A DNA stretch of 64,000 bases from Silene conica (GCA_029255685.2 CM055311.2:53403048-53467047); one strand, 5' to 3'; counted from the stretch's first letter, positions 1 through 11,287 are shown. Notes: generated from the letters alone by a model not told the origin. Numbers and translations: made by a program.

Positions 1-102
1 TCGCGAAAAAGTTTTAATAAATATGTCGAAAAGTTTTTAAAAGTATCGTATTTGCGCTGCAAATTACTTGTTTATTTTTATGGTATATCACGGGGTGTCA
101 CA
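1..102 (-). mobile_element. Start of an LTR, minus strand, running out of the window
   Basis: Read on the minus strand, this begins TGTGACACCCCG, a common start for a Ty3/gypsy LTR, and continues beyond the left edge. The right end TCACA abuts sequence of a different LTR (103-1116), so it is taken as an insertion into that LTR. Only the first 102 bases are visible, so family and duplication cannot be checked. Confidence 0.45.
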
Positions 103-1116
103 TACGCCATGGCTACCCTAAATCCTAACGGAGGGATTAGCTACGCATAACCAATAAGAAAATAGATGATGCAACAAAACGAAATAGTGAAAACATCATA
201 GTAAAAGGAAGAATTGAAGTAAAAATTGGAAAGTAAAATACCGAATCCAAGTAGAGAACAAAGAAACAGAACAATCCAATCTTTTCAATTGATAGAGAAA
301 AACTATAGAGACTATCTAAAACTAGGTATGAGAAATTGGTAGGGAGTAGTGATAGGAGTCCCTGCTACTGTTCCCTTAATTTAAATAGAAGAAACCTAGT
401 TTGCAGTTCAGCGTAATATTGAAGCCCATCAGACAAAAATCTCTTGATCGAGAAAGATAAGTACCAAAAGTTCTCGATCGAGGAGATTAAGAACCAAAAC
501 CTCTTGATCGAGGAGATTAAGAACCAAAACCTCTCGATCGAGGAGATTAAGAACCAAAACCTCTCGATCGAGGGGATTAAGAACCAAAACCTCTCGATCG
601 AGGAAAGGGTCCATTAGAATCCCTCGATCGAGTAGAAAGAGTACTTGATCGAGTACTTCCCAGTGCATGTTTCCTGCACTGCGCACTGAATTTCAAACGG
701 CTGTTATTTCTTCGTTACTCAGGAAAATCAAGCTTTTTTGCTGGCTTTGGAAAGCTAAGAGGACAAGCTTTCATATACAATTCGAATTACATAATTATCT
801 ATTGTAGAACTCAAGATATGGCTCTCCAAAGTAGGCACTAGAAAATTGGAGCTCTTCCTTAGCTTGGTAGACTTTCATTGCTCCTATGCGCATCTCAAAA
901 CGGGGTAACAAGCTCCGACTCAACTCTTCTCCTAAATGCATGTATAAGGACATGTTTTAGGGTTGATTATGATCTTCTCCGGCTCATTTCTGCAATTAAC
1001 ACAAGACAAATCAAAGTAGACTATTTGGGGGATATTTGTAGTAAAAAATACTACGGAACAAGCATGGAAATGCGTCCTAATATGGCCTAAAAGGTCTATA
1101 TAAAATGCACACATCA
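103..1116 (-). mobile_element. Tat-like Ty3/gypsy LTR (solo or partial), minus strand
   Basis: On the minus strand the segment opens TGATGTGTGCATTTTATA, like the two better-bounded Tat-like LTRs at 39615 and 43326 (TGATACGTGTC, TGATGCGTGTC). It carries a TATA-like box (379-389 on the plus strand, AATTTAAATAG) with a palindrome-rich tandem repeat just upstream. It interrupts Tekay-type LTR A; the expected 5-bp duplication would be ACCGT at 1117-1121, but its partner lies outside the window. No coding capacity is seen. The lineage is inferred from end sequence and layout only. Confidence 0.5.
430..655. repeat. About 30-bp tandem repeat with CTCGATCGAG palindrome
   Basis: Five to six units of roughly 30 bp contain the palindrome CTCGATCGAG or close variants, followed by GGAGATTAAGAACCAAAAC. 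Edge units decay into TTGATCGAG and GATCGAGTA. The array lies just upstream of the TATA-like box of the surrounding minus-strand LTR, so it sits in the promoter (U3) part. Any open frame through it is a by-product of the repeat. Confidence 0.85.
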
Positions 1117-1812
1117 ACCGTGATGAGATTACTTGACTTTGTTATGTTCATGTGACATGTGTTTATGTGTGAATTTGTGGTATATTTGAGGATGAATACA
1201 TGTTGTGAATGTTTATGGAGTAATTTAAGAAGTTATGGAGGTATGGTGGTTGTGTTTATGAGGATTATTGATGAACATGTTATATCCGTCACAACTTTAG
1301 GATCTGGCTTAATTGATGTTTAATAGCCTGAGATTCATGTTTATATGCTTAAGATTGATGAGGATGGACCACTTGGGACATGTTGGAACTTATGTGTTGT
1401 AGAATAGTAGGATTTATTCTTGATTTCATAGCTTAGAAGTAATGGTCAAAGTTTTAGAGAAATGGAGAAAGTGCAGGAAATCGCGTTTCAGAAATTGTGC
1501 TCGTAGGTGAACGCAGGCTACGTTGGGTAGTGCGCAAGCGTGCGCAGGCTGCGCTGTGGTTTGCGCAGGCTGCGCAGAGGACCGTTGTAGGTTCGGACTT
1601 TTATTTAATACGTAGACTGTTTTGGGTGTTCTTTTACCATTTATTCTTAGCTTGTTCTAGCAAGGTTTCTATGGTACATATACTTAGTTAATACGTTTAA
1701 ATTGAATAGGTGAGTTTTATTAAGGTGATTAGTGTTCATCTTAAGTAATTGGTTCTTAATCAATTAATTAGTGTAGCTTCTCGAGTTGTGTTGATTAGTT
1801 TATAATACTTAA
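1117..1812 (+). mobile_element. Tekay-type LTR A, first visible part
   Basis: This sequence resumes as an LTR after the Helitron at 1813-5255. It is placed in the Tekay/Del group because its second part ends like the other Tekay LTRs (…GCGAGG…TTTTACA) and carries the same type of hairpin array. The first several hundred bases of the LTR must lie left of the window. It contains a cluster of GCGCAGGCTGCGC palindromes at 1510-1580, in the place where other Tekay LTRs here have GGTCGACC-type palindromes. Confidence 0.6.
1510..1580. repeat. Palindrome cluster TGCGCAGGCTGCGCA
   Basis: Three to four imperfect copies of a palindromic unit occur: ACGCAGGCTACGT, GCGCAAGCGTGCGC, GTGCGCAGGCTGCGC and TTGCGCAGGCTGCGCA. 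It is the counterpart in LTR A of the CCGGTCGACCGG cassettes in the other Tekay LTRs: same place, different sequence. Confidence 0.7.
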
Positions 1813-2139
1813 CTAGTTTTGGAGCCCGTGAAAATCACGGAATCATTAATAATTTACTGTATTTTTGTGTTTAATTTGTAAATAACTTAAACGGAGTAGT
1901 CACCTCCCTCAATCATTTTTTTTAAAACGAACACGACTGGGGGAGCGCTATTTTTTTTAAAAAAAATGTTAAATACAATCCAATTTTTGATTCAGGAGGA
2001 TAGGTAAACCAAAATGTGAATAACTTGGTTGTTTTGAAGCGACCATCTAAACATTGCATTAAAATTTATTTTCTACTCCATTAAAGAAGCCCCCTTCCAT
2101 ATATGAACAAATTGCATTAAAATTTATTTTCTACTCGAT

Positions 2140-2520
2140 ATATAGTTAAAAACCTCCTAACTTTGGAATATATAAAAAATTCTATTATCAATTCTCTCAA
2201 AATTTTATGAATGAAAGGAAAATGAAAAAAATATGGTATATAAATAAAGAGTATATATAATAATGATGAAAGGAAAGTTAAAAGTCAATTCATTAATAAA
2301 GGAAATAATGGTTAAATAAATAAGGTAAATTATGAGAGGAGATTAATTACATTTTTTTGTTTACACCTATTTTTTTTTAAACCTTGTATTTTTTAATTTT
2401 CTTAAATTGGTAATTCATGTCACTTTTTTTGCCATGTCAAATAAAAGTTGTCAGGTCACAATTAAACTTGTCATGTCACATTTTTTAGGTTAGCCTTTTA
2501 ATACGATTTTATAGATTTGG
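2140..2520. repeat. Direct repeat, copy 1, inside the Helitron
   Basis: This stretch is repeated in the same orientation at about 3760-4440. Shared landmarks are TCTC-AAATTTTATGAAT, GGAAATAATGGTT, the run of CATGTCAC boxes and CCTTTTAATTAGATTTTATAGAT-like sequence. Copy 2 is lengthened by a MITE. Similar CATGTC/ACATT boxes occur at 50820-50930, linking this Helitron to the block at 47142-51346. Confidence 0.65.
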
Positions 2521-3318
2521 GACAAAGTAAGAGAGTAAAGTAAATATCAAAAATTTATAGTTGAACTCTAATAATAATAATTAGTAGTAGTATAAGATGG
2601 GCAAAAGTAATTAAACATCTATCGAAATCACGCAACAAATAGAGATTTTTATACAATTCCAGACATAGGTTATTCAAATTCGATCATTCATCCAAAAGTA
2701 TAATCAAAACAATATTATTATACTTCATACGAAATATTAACATTTCCTAATTCATGAGAAATAAAATATAAACAAATCATTTAAAAAATAACATTTATCC
2801 AAAAAATTATTGTGAATTATAGAATAATATATTTGATGGAAAACGAAAAAAAAGATTTAAAAGCCTGAAAGCAATGGAATTGGAACAACAAATTGGAGAA
2901 TAAGAATCTGTTTCTAATTAATTACTAATCGTGCATATTTTTATTATGAATATATTTATAACACTATGATATGATAAAATTGACATACGTGCATCGTACT
3001 TCAACCCTTTAACTAAGCAATTTGATTTCTAACCTGTTTGACAAAATAAAAATAGAACATAAGTGCTACAAAGGGGACCAACATGTAGGAAAGAGTGAAA
3101 GACAATAATGTAACATGTCAATAACTTATTAAAGATTTTTGTTACCTTTCAATGTTTCAAATACACCATTGCAGAAAGAAAAAAAATCGGCAAAAATAAA
3201 AGAGTCATTCAAATCAAGAAAAAAAATCTGTAAAGAAGATCCATAGCTATTATATTCAATCTCGTGCATTGTTATTTATATGTGAGTTTGTCATCCCTCT
3301 GTAATATGAATGTAAACA

Positions 3319-3730
3319 TAAAAATAATAACTGATAAGATTCTAATTAATTCAAAATATTATAAAAGTAAAAAGAGAATAGTTAACTTAGTTCTCTGCGT
3401 ATACTTTACCTAGAAATTTTCTGACTAAATTTAAAAATTCATCCTCCTGCAATATTAATATAAACACGCAAAAAAAACTAATAAGATTCTAATTGATTTA
3501 AAACATAATAAAAATAAAAAGCGAATAATTAATTTAGTTCTCTAGGTATAACTCACCTACCAATTTTTTGAATAAAGATTAAAATTCATTCTCCTACAAT
3601 ATTAAAACAAACACAAAAAATAATAACTAATAAGATTCAAATTAATTCAAAACATAATAAAAATAAAAAAGCGAAATAACTAATTTACTTTTCTATGTAT
3701 ATTTTAGTGCTAATTTTTTAAATAAAATTG
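3319..3730. repeat. Tandem repeat, about three units of 149 bp
   Basis: Three head-to-tail units each contain AATAACTAATAAGATTCTAAT-like sequence, an AT-rich stretch, TTAGTTCTCT-GTATA and a T-rich tail. Starts lie near 3328, 3475 and 3627, so the period is close to 149 bp. All are AT-rich and non-coding and lie within the Helitron. Confidence 0.65.
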
Positions 3731-3759
3731 ATATTAGGGTTGTTATAATAGTTGCATAT

Positions 3760-4440
3760 GAAATTTTTTACAACTAATTCTCTCCAAATTTTATGAATAG
3801 AACAAAAATAAAAAAAGATGGAATATACAAAGTGGGTATATATAGTAAATGAAAAGAAAGTTAAAAGGTCATTTCATTAAATAAAGGAAATAATGGTTTA
3901 CTAATAAAGGTAAATAAATAACAAAAATTATGAGACGAGATGAATGATTATTTTTTTTTTGTTTAAAGCTTATACTCCCTCCTACCCAACTTAAATGTCC
4001 CATTGTACATTTCCGTTTATCCAGGATATTGTCCCATTGTCCATTTTTGGTAAGCTTTTTTACCAAGTTTTTACCATTCTACCCTTATTAATTTTCATTT
4101 ATTACTCACCCACCCACCCATTACCCCACTTACTTTATACAAATCATAACACCCTCTCTCCAATCTACATACCCTTACTCAACCAAAATATTAAACAACT
4201 AATATCTCATAAATTTTTTTCTTTCATCACAATGGGACATTATAAGCGGGTAGGAGGGAGTATTTTTTAATTTCTTAACTTATATTTTTTTTCTTAAATT
4301 GATAATCCATGTCACTTTTTTTCGCCAAGTCACATTTAAATTTGTCATGACACATTTAATTTTGCCATGCCACACTTCTTAGGCTACCCTTTTAATTAGA
4401 TTTTATAGATAATTTTTTTAGACAAACACTTTATAAATAG
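3760..4440. repeat. Direct repeat, copy 2, interrupted by a MITE
   Basis: Second copy of the direct repeat at 2140-2520, in the same orientation. The extra length comes from the MITE at 3975-4260, which therefore inserted after the duplication. Confidence 0.6.
3975..4260. mobile_element. Stowaway-like (Tc1/mariner) MITE, 286 bp
   Basis: The ends are inverted repeats: CTCCCTCCTACCC at the left and its complement at the right, followed by ATGTCCCATTGT-like sequence in both arms. A TA dinucleotide flanks each side (3973-3974, 4261-4262), the duplication expected for this group. There is no transposase; the open frame across it is accidental. Confidence 0.85.
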
Positions 4441-5255
4441 CTTATCTTGTCACATTACGATAACAAACTACTTAATTAAGCGTTTTAATTATATTGGATA
4501 AGTATTCTATTTATATACAATATATTTTTCACTTATGATTATGGAGTAAATTTTTTACTTTTTATATTCCAAAAACTTTAATACTTTAGATAAGACGTTG
4601 AATAAATTTTATCCAAAAATTATTATAGACAAAAGAAATGTCAAAAGTGTATTAGAAACTATTAACTTCACCTAATAATTTTACCTTTTAATATTTTTTT
4701 AGAGTGTGAAATATAATAATAATTAAAATGTTTTAGTTTTTAGACAAATACTTTGTGAATAACTTATCTTTACACGTAAGTACGCAACGCTAAAAAAGTT
4801 ACTTTAATAATTAGCCTTTAAATTATATTGTATAAATAGATGTATATAATTTAATCTTTATAAGCAAACAAAATAGTTGTATGCTGTAAATTTACAGTGA
4901 TGTGTTTTTTTATTTGGGAATTAACTTCTAACAATGAACAAATAAATTTTAAATTTAGCATTCATTTTGATTTATTAATTGTTGTTAAATTTATTAAAAA
5001 TTAAGAGTCTAAACTTTATTCGTTATTATGCTATTTAAAAACTTTGTATGCGTTTAATACTTGTAAATTCATTAGTTTTTTTTTTAAATAATGATGTTAT
5101 GCTATTTAAAAACTTGGTATGCATTTAATGCTTATAAATTCATTATTTTTTTTCTTTTTTAAATAATGATAATGATGATGTGGCTTGCTAGAATTTCTCA
5201 AAAGTGAAATGGTGAAATATGGTGTTTTGTCTTGCCTTTTTATATTATATATAGA

Positions 5256-6647
5256 TGTGCTTATTAGTAATGAGTCTTAGGAGGTTAATGAGTTTGATTA
5301 AAATGATTATCATCTATGCTTGAGAAATATAATGAATTAGAGGTAACATAGGAGTTTATGTGAATAGGATGTAAACTTGTATGAATGCGTATTGAACTAT
5401 GCCTTAAGCTGGCCTCTGAGCTTAATCCGTGAACTAGTTGTCATATATGGTGATATGCCTTAAGTTGGCCTCTAAGCCCTATATGTCTTTTCCTGTCGTG
5501 TTTGAGATATGCCTTAAGTTGGCCTCTGAGCTTAGACATGTTTTATGTGATCGTTTCAGGACATGTCTTAAGTTGGCCTCTGAGTCTGACAAGTAGAGCA
5601 CTTGTACAACGGGGTAGCTAGGGTGTTGATGCCTTGCCTAGAGTACAGATGTTGGATGCTAGAGTATGCCTTAAGTAGGCCTCAGAGTCTAGTTTCATGC
5701 GAGGTAGTAAAGGGGTATGCCTTAAGTTGGCCTCTGAGTCCTTTACTTATTGAGTGAATTGGATGCTAGTCTATGCCTTAAATTGGCCTCTGAGTCTAGT
5801 GTTTTGTTGATTAGCAAGGAGTATGCCTTAGGTTGGCCTCTGAGCCCTTGTTTGTGAAAGTGAATTGGTATCTAGGTTATGTCTTAAGTTGACCGCTGAA
5901 CCTTTATACTTGTTGTTTGCTATTTATGTCTTAAGTTAACCGCTGAACCTTCATAGTTAGTGAATGTGATTGTGAATATATGCTATGTTTAGGTTATGTC
6001 TTAAGTTGACCGTTGAACCTTCATAGTTAGTGAAAGTGAATGATTGCTATGTTTAGGTTATGTCTTGAGTTGACCGCTGAACCTTCATAGAGAGTGATAG
6101 TGATGGTGAATATACATGTTTGCTTGTATCGGTTATATATATGAGTGAGGCATGTTGTACTTGAGGAAAGTGAATGTAAGGTGATGTTTATGATTATTGT
6201 AATTCATATGTTGAGGTTTATGTTGGAGTATATAAGTTTGAGGATGTGCATGTATATATTTGTTATGTGTTCGTAGCAACAAGTGGCTAGGAGCATCTCT
6301 AGTCACTCCCCACTGACTGTGGCGCACATGTTTCATGTGTGTAGGTTGGTGATTGTTGTACAGGGTTTTGCATGAGGCTAACGAGCCATGATCCATCATC
6401 GATGACATTTACCTTATTCGTTAGCTAGACCTTAGATTTGGTTAAACAGTTTTGTGCCTGTAGGGATATGCTATCCCGGGCTGTCATTTTGTACTTAATA
6501 CTTAATTATGTTTTATTTCATTTCCACATTTCAGTTATGTAATGGTACACCTCGCATGTTAGTATGTTTCTTTAAAAAGATTTAATTCCGCTGCAATTTT
6601 TGGGTACTTTGTATGTTTATTCTCCGCTATCGCGAGGTGAGGTTTTA
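5256..6647 (+). mobile_element. Tekay-type LTR A, second part to its 3' end
   Basis: LTR sequence resumes after the Helitron and ends at TTTTACA (6647), like the other Tekay LTRs. Conserved blocks shared with the young LTR are GTAGGGAT-TGC-ATCCC-GGCTG (about 6459-6483) and TAGTCACTCCCCACTGA (about 6300). No primer-binding site follows, so this is a solo or 3' LTR. It contains the hairpin array at 5392-6095. Confidence 0.75.
5392..6095 (+). repeat. Hairpin array, LTR A (about 13 units)
   Basis: Units of 45-70 bp share the core ATGCCTTAAGTTGGCCTCTG or, later in the array, ATGTCTTAAGTTGACCGCTG. Bases on either side of the core are complementary within each unit but differ between units, for example AGTAAAGG with CCTTTACT near 5705-5750 and CTATG…AGGT with ACCT…CATAG near 5990-6030. 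It corresponds to the array at 55806-56312. Confidence 0.75.
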
Positions 6648-7183
6648 CAGTGGGCTCATAAATCAGCAGCAAAAGTGCCAAAAAAATGACAGCAAAGGAC
6701 CTTACAAGTCTTACACAAATTAGAAATGAAAAGGACATAAAACATAAAGTATGACTTAAGTAAACTAATGAGACAATCCTCATAGTTATGAGATAAAGAG
6801 CAGCCACAAACCCTCCTTTGGACCGTGTGCAGGGTGTTCTGTATGCCAAAAGAGCTTTTAGACTTGTTTGCACAAAAGAGGAAGGTTGAAAGCGACACAA
6901 TTCCGAATTGGTCTAAACCGCAAACCATGGTGCACCCTGTTTTAAACTCCTCTTTAACCTTTCATTGAAGGTCTTTGTGGATGAAGATCCAAGACAAAAA
7001 TGTCCTAAACTCATCCTAGTATTGAGTAGGACTGAAAAATGGGGTTGTTCTTTAACGGATTTGGTGTTCGAGCCCAAAACAGTCAACCTTTCCAAAATCG
7101 GGTCTACATGAACACTTAGGTGATTTGCCTTGGTTGCATTTGTTTCAGGAGTGTACCAGATTAATTAACCATACGTGCACTTA
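6648..7183 (-). repeat. Outer part of left arm of a large inverted repeat
   Basis: Its reverse complement matches 10400-10955 at about 85% by eye. It starts abruptly at the end of LTR A. It represents LTR sequence facing left, the mirror of the right arm. Frames in both arms encode a similar Cys-rich stretch, but the differences show no third-position bias, so I do not call a gene. Confidence 0.7.
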
Positions 7184-8623
7184 TACGTTCGGTCGTACAC
7201 ATATTCAAAAATAATTTTCCTAAACACGAATAAATGTAGCAATAGGGGTCGAACACTGGGATCCTCCCTTATAATTAGAAATTGCTATTGAATAATCTCT
7301 ATCTTTAGTCAATTTTGATTTTGAGTTGGTTGTTTGGTTGGTTGTCACAATAATATTAAAAAGATAGTCTTGGGAATTTAGGTCGTACATGCAATTATAA
7401 AAACGTATAAAAGATTAACTAGGAAACTAGTAAATATGATTCAATTGTTATAGGTTTATTAAAGATACGAAACTTGCGATGTTGGTATCAACCTTAGCTC
7501 GGGTCCTAGAGTCATTCACGTTAAAAACTAAGTCGTCCTACTAAACATGTTTGGTCTATTCGATTCCTAGTTTCTCAACATGTGGATTGAATTACAAGAT
7601 TTAATCTAAGCTTTTGTACATAAATTAAAGATTAATTATTAAGTACAAACATGTTAAATAACAATATAAACAACATTACTAATAACTATATTTATCAAAT
7701 TACATAATTATATTTTGAATGGCTTTCCTTAATTCCTAGACTACGGTGATTTAGCTACTCATACTAAAATGTAAATTAACAAGAATATAAGTGATAAACA
7801 TGATTAAATAATTAAATAAAACTTTATTAAACTTAAATATATAAACTAGTATTGTAAATAACTATGTGATGTTAATAAAATGCTAAGAAGAATATAAAAT
7901 AGAAATGCAATTACCGTAAAGGAAATGAACTTGGAAATGTAGAATGGAAGTAACTAAAAGATTATATTGAAACTAATTGTATGAAATGTAAACAATTGAG
8001 AAGTTGAGAGAGTATTTGTAAACTAAGCTAAAACAAAATAAAATGCTGAAAAAGACTAAATTTTATGATGTATATTGCTCTCCAAGCCCTAGCATGACCG
8101 CCTATTTATAGTAAAATAGGTTAGAAACAGAAATAGACTTCAGAGGCACAACCCTTATCGGGGTCGCCATCCCCGATCAGGGACGCAGTAATCTGGTTGT
8201 ATTCCACTTTAATTCCCTTATTCAATGCATGAGGTATCCAATGCTAGCCTTAATGCTTCTGAATTCTCCGGTTTTTAGACCCTTGTGATCAACCCTTAAG
8301 CATCCAATTTTAAGATATTTTAAGTTGAATTATGGATTTTGCAATTTGGGCTTGATTTGAGAATTATATTGTACTTGATCATTTTTCCACTTTTTCATGC
8401 ATGGCCTTCAAGTTCCATCCAACATCTTAGCTCAACTTCTTAGCCCATTTTGCAAATATAGTAGGAAAAAACCTTGAGAACTTAGATTCCTACAAAATAG
8501 AGTAAATACTTGCAAAGCACTAAAAAGTAACATTAGCTCATAAAATCACTAAAACAAGTGCCAAAAGATAATAAAATCCGAACTAAAATGAGTGGATAAA
8601 GTATATAAAATATGCACTTATCA
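7184..8623 (-). mobile_element. Probable Ty3/gypsy solo LTR inserted in the left arm
   Basis: About 1.44 kb is present here and absent from the mirror arm. An 8-bp match, TGCACTTA, flanks it (7176-7183 and 8624-8631), so a 5-bp duplication would lie within this and the exact ends are ambiguous. On the minus strand it begins TGATAAGTGCATATTT, like Tat-type LTRs, and has a TATA box (CTATAAATAGG, about 8102-8112) with a GGGG-TCGCCAT-CCCC palindrome just upstream (8157-8180). An alternative reading is an 8-bp duplication of a DNA transposon, but no terminal inverted repeats are seen. Confidence 0.55.
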
Positions 8624-9489
8624 TGCACTTAACTAATTAATTGATATAAATGTTGCGATACACAATTCAGACACGAAAATAAGATAGAACTAAATAAATA
8701 ATTAAGAACTTATTATCATTATGGCTCCCCTAAATGCTAGCATAAAAGGTCTAGCTACTCATGGGAAACTCATAACAATAATATAATTTAAAGTAAACAT
8801 GTTATAAGGTGAAAATAATAAATTATGAAAGTAAAAAATAATAATAGGTCTTGCCCCTCCCTCTCATATGATATAGGTCGGAGTGTACAAGATTAATTAA
8901 CCATACATGCATTTAAGTGTTTATTGATATTAAATGTGATTAATAATTTAGACACGAAAATAAGATAGAACTAAATATATAATTAAGAACGTATTAACAC
9001 TGTGGTTGTCCTTGATCCCGGCATAAAATGTTTAGCAACTCATGGAAAACTAATAACAATAATATAATTTAAAGTAAACATGTTATAAGGTGAAAGCAAT
9101 AAATTATGAAGGTAAAACTAAGATCACAATAACTAAACAAGAATTCAAGGCAAGAATTAAAAGACAAGAATTTAAGACAGAGAATTGAAAGATTACTATT
9201 AAAATAAAGAAAAGGGAAAGAAATATTACAAGTTTTGCTATCCGGAAATTAAGAACGTAACTAATGCTTGAAAAAATAATTGTCTTAATGCGTCCTAAAA
9301 CTAAATGTTGTATATTGAATGATTAAATCTACCTAATTACCTCTCTATTTATAGTAGAGATAATGACTTATTACAAGTTTTGCTATCCAACGCTCTCTAA
9401 TTCTTATCCGAAGTAAGAATTCTAATAAGATACAAATACTAAACGTTCTCTAACTCTATCCAACGCAGAATCCTCTCAATCGAAAAAGT
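8624..9489 (-). repeat. Inner part of left arm of the inverted repeat
   Basis: Mirror of 9549-10400. It contains two direct copies of a unit of about 250 bp (landmarks GACACGAAAATAAGATAGAAC and CATGTTATAAGGTGAAA), present in the same order in the right arm, so the doubling came before the inversion event. Confidence 0.7.
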
Positions 9490-9548
9490 ACTCGATCGTC
9501 TACTTCTTAGCATAATATCCTTGATCGACTAAAATCACTACAACCAGT
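9490..9548. other. Centre of the inverted repeat
   Basis: A spacer of about 60 bp separates the arms. Both arms begin with the same block, GAATCCTCTC-ATCGAAAAAGTAC and its complement, and carry ATCGATCG-type palindromes at the junction. The centre therefore falls on the same kind of TCGATCGA cassette seen in the LTR at 430-655. Confidence 0.65.
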
Positions 9549-10955
9549 ACTTTTTCGATCGAGAGGATTCCGCGTTGGACAGAGTTAGAGAACGCTTAGT
9601 ATTTGTATCTTATTAGAATTGTTATTTCCATCAAATAAGTCATTATCTGTACCATAAATAGAGAGGTAATTAGGTAGTTTTAATCATTCAATTTACAACA
9701 TTCAGTTTTAGGACGCATTAAGACAATTACATTTTCAAGCATTAGTTACGTTCTTAGTTTTCCGACAACAAAGCTTGTAATATTTCTTTCCCTTTTCTTT
9801 ATTTTAATAGTAATCTTTCAATTCTTTGTCTTAAATTCTTGTCTTTTAATTATTGTCTTTAATTATTGTTTAGTTATTTTCACCTTAATTTTACCTTCAT
9901 AATTTATTGTTTTCACCTTATAACATGTTTACTTTAAATTATATTATTGTTATTAGTTTCCCATGAGTAGCTAGACCTTTTATGCTAGGATTTAGGACAA
10001 CCATGGTTTAATACGTTCTTAATTATTTATTTAGTTCTATCTTATTTTTGTGTCTTAATTGTTAATCATAACATTTAATATCAACTAAATAGTTAAGTGC
10101 ACGTATGGTTACTTAATCTGGTATATTCCGACCTAGATCGTATGAGAAGGATGTGCAAGACCTATTATTATTTTTTACCTTCATAATTTATTAGTTTCAC
10201 CTTATAACATGTTTACTTTAGATTATATTATTGTTATTAGTTGCCCATGAGTAGCTAGACCTTTTATGCTAGGATTTAGGGGAGCGATGGTGTTGATACG
10301 TTCTTAATTATTTATTTAGTTCTATCTTATTTTTGTGTCTGAATTGTTAATCACAATATTTAATATCAATTAAATATTGAAGTGCATGTAAAGTTAATTA
10401 ATCTAGTACACTCCTGAAACAAATGAAACCAAGGCAAATCACCAAAGTGTTCATGTAGACCCGGTTTTGGAAGGGTTGGTTGTTTTGGGCTCGAACACCA
10501 AATCCGTCAAAGAAGGACCCTGTTTTTTCAGTCCTACTCAATACTAGGATGAGTTTAGGACATTTTTATCTAGGATCTTTCATCCCCAAAGAGCTTCAAT
10601 GAAAGGTTAAAGAGGAGTTTAAAATCGAGTGCACCATGGTTTGCAGTTTAGACCAATTCTGAATTGTGTCGCTTTCAACCTTCTTCTTTTGTGCTAATAA
10701 ACAAGTTTAAAAGCTCTTTCGGCATAAACAAGACTCTGCAGAAAGTCCCAATGAGGGTGTGTGGCTGCTCTTTTGCTCAAAATTATGGGGATTGTCTCAT
10801 TAGTTTACTTAAGTCATGCTTTATGCTTTATGTCATTTTCATTTCTGATGTGTGTAAGACTTGTAAGGTCCTTTGCTGTCGTTTTTTTGGCTCCTTTGCT
10901 GCTGCTTTGTGTAACCTTGATCTGAGTAATAAATGTATGGTTATGATGCAATGAT
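9549..10955 (+). repeat. Right arm of the inverted repeat; LTR sequence, plus strand
   Basis: This arm reads as LTR sequence toward the right: a TCGATCGAG palindrome near 9559, a TATA-like ATAAATAG near 9655, then transcribed-looking leader with two direct copies of a unit carrying CCCATGAGTAGCTAGACC (about 9960 and 10244). It continues without a break into 10956-11270, which ends before a primer-binding site, so the arm belongs to a 5' LTR. Confidence 0.65.
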
Positions 10956-11270
10956 TTTGCCTATAAAAAACAAGGTAACCTCTTTATAAGAAATCAGATT
11001 TTATGAATGAACAAAGGTTAAAACTTCAAAGTTTTACAATCAAAATACTTTGATTAGTGCTGGTATTATCCCTCTTGCTTAGTGCGTAGGGATTGAGTAA
11101 ACTCTTTACTTAGTGCTTGAGTGACCTCTTAGACTTAAACTAGTGACTTAGTGCTTGGTTTAAGCCATATCCATACTCATTTCTTAAGCATTGAACAAGA
11201 GTCTTAACCTTCAAAACATGTTGTTTTTCGTGTTGTTTTCTAAGCTTTCTAAACCCATAACATTTACTCC
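10956..11270 (+). mobile_element. 3' end of the same LTR
   Basis: Continuation of the right arm beyond the part mirrored on the left. It ends just before TTGGTTATCAGAGC. The boundary is approximate because no clear CA end is visible. Confidence 0.5.
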
Positions 11271-11274
11271 AAAT

Positions 11275-11287
11275 TGGTTATCAGAGC
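11275..11287 (+). other. Primer-binding site (initiator-Met tRNA type)
   Basis: TGGTTATCAGAGC resembles the plant consensus TGGTATCAGAGC with one extra T. Its place just after LTR-like sequence and just before a gag-like start supports the call. Confidence 0.6.

Larger units (their letters stand above)
1813..5255 (-). mobile_element. Non-autonomous Helitron, minus strand, inserted in LTR A
   Basis: Read on the minus strand it starts TCTATATATAATATAAAAAG, typical of plant Helitrons, and ends with a hairpin (CCGTGA-AAA-TCACGG, 1826-1840) followed by AAAACTAG. The flanks are A on one side and T on the other, with no duplication, as Helitrons insert. LTR sequence continues on both sides. Length is about 3.44 kb, AT-rich, with no helicase or Rep frame, so it is non-autonomous. 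It contains a three-copy tandem repeat, a long direct repeat and a Stowaway-like MITE. The alternative, a chance CTAG end next to another element, is less likely because both ends fit. Confidence 0.75.

Noticed and set aside
878-1117. Overlapping frames on both strands
   Set aside because: They fall in LTR sequence upstream of its promoter repeats and show no protein similarity I recognise.
3995-4270. 91-residue frame
   Set aside because: It lies almost wholly in the Stowaway-like MITE and its right end is the MITE's inverted repeat.
6656-6928. Cys-rich frame of about 90 residues shared by both arms of the inverted repeat (also 10664-10954)
   Set aside because: Differences between arms are spread over all codon positions with no third-position bias; the resemblance follows from the arms being copies.
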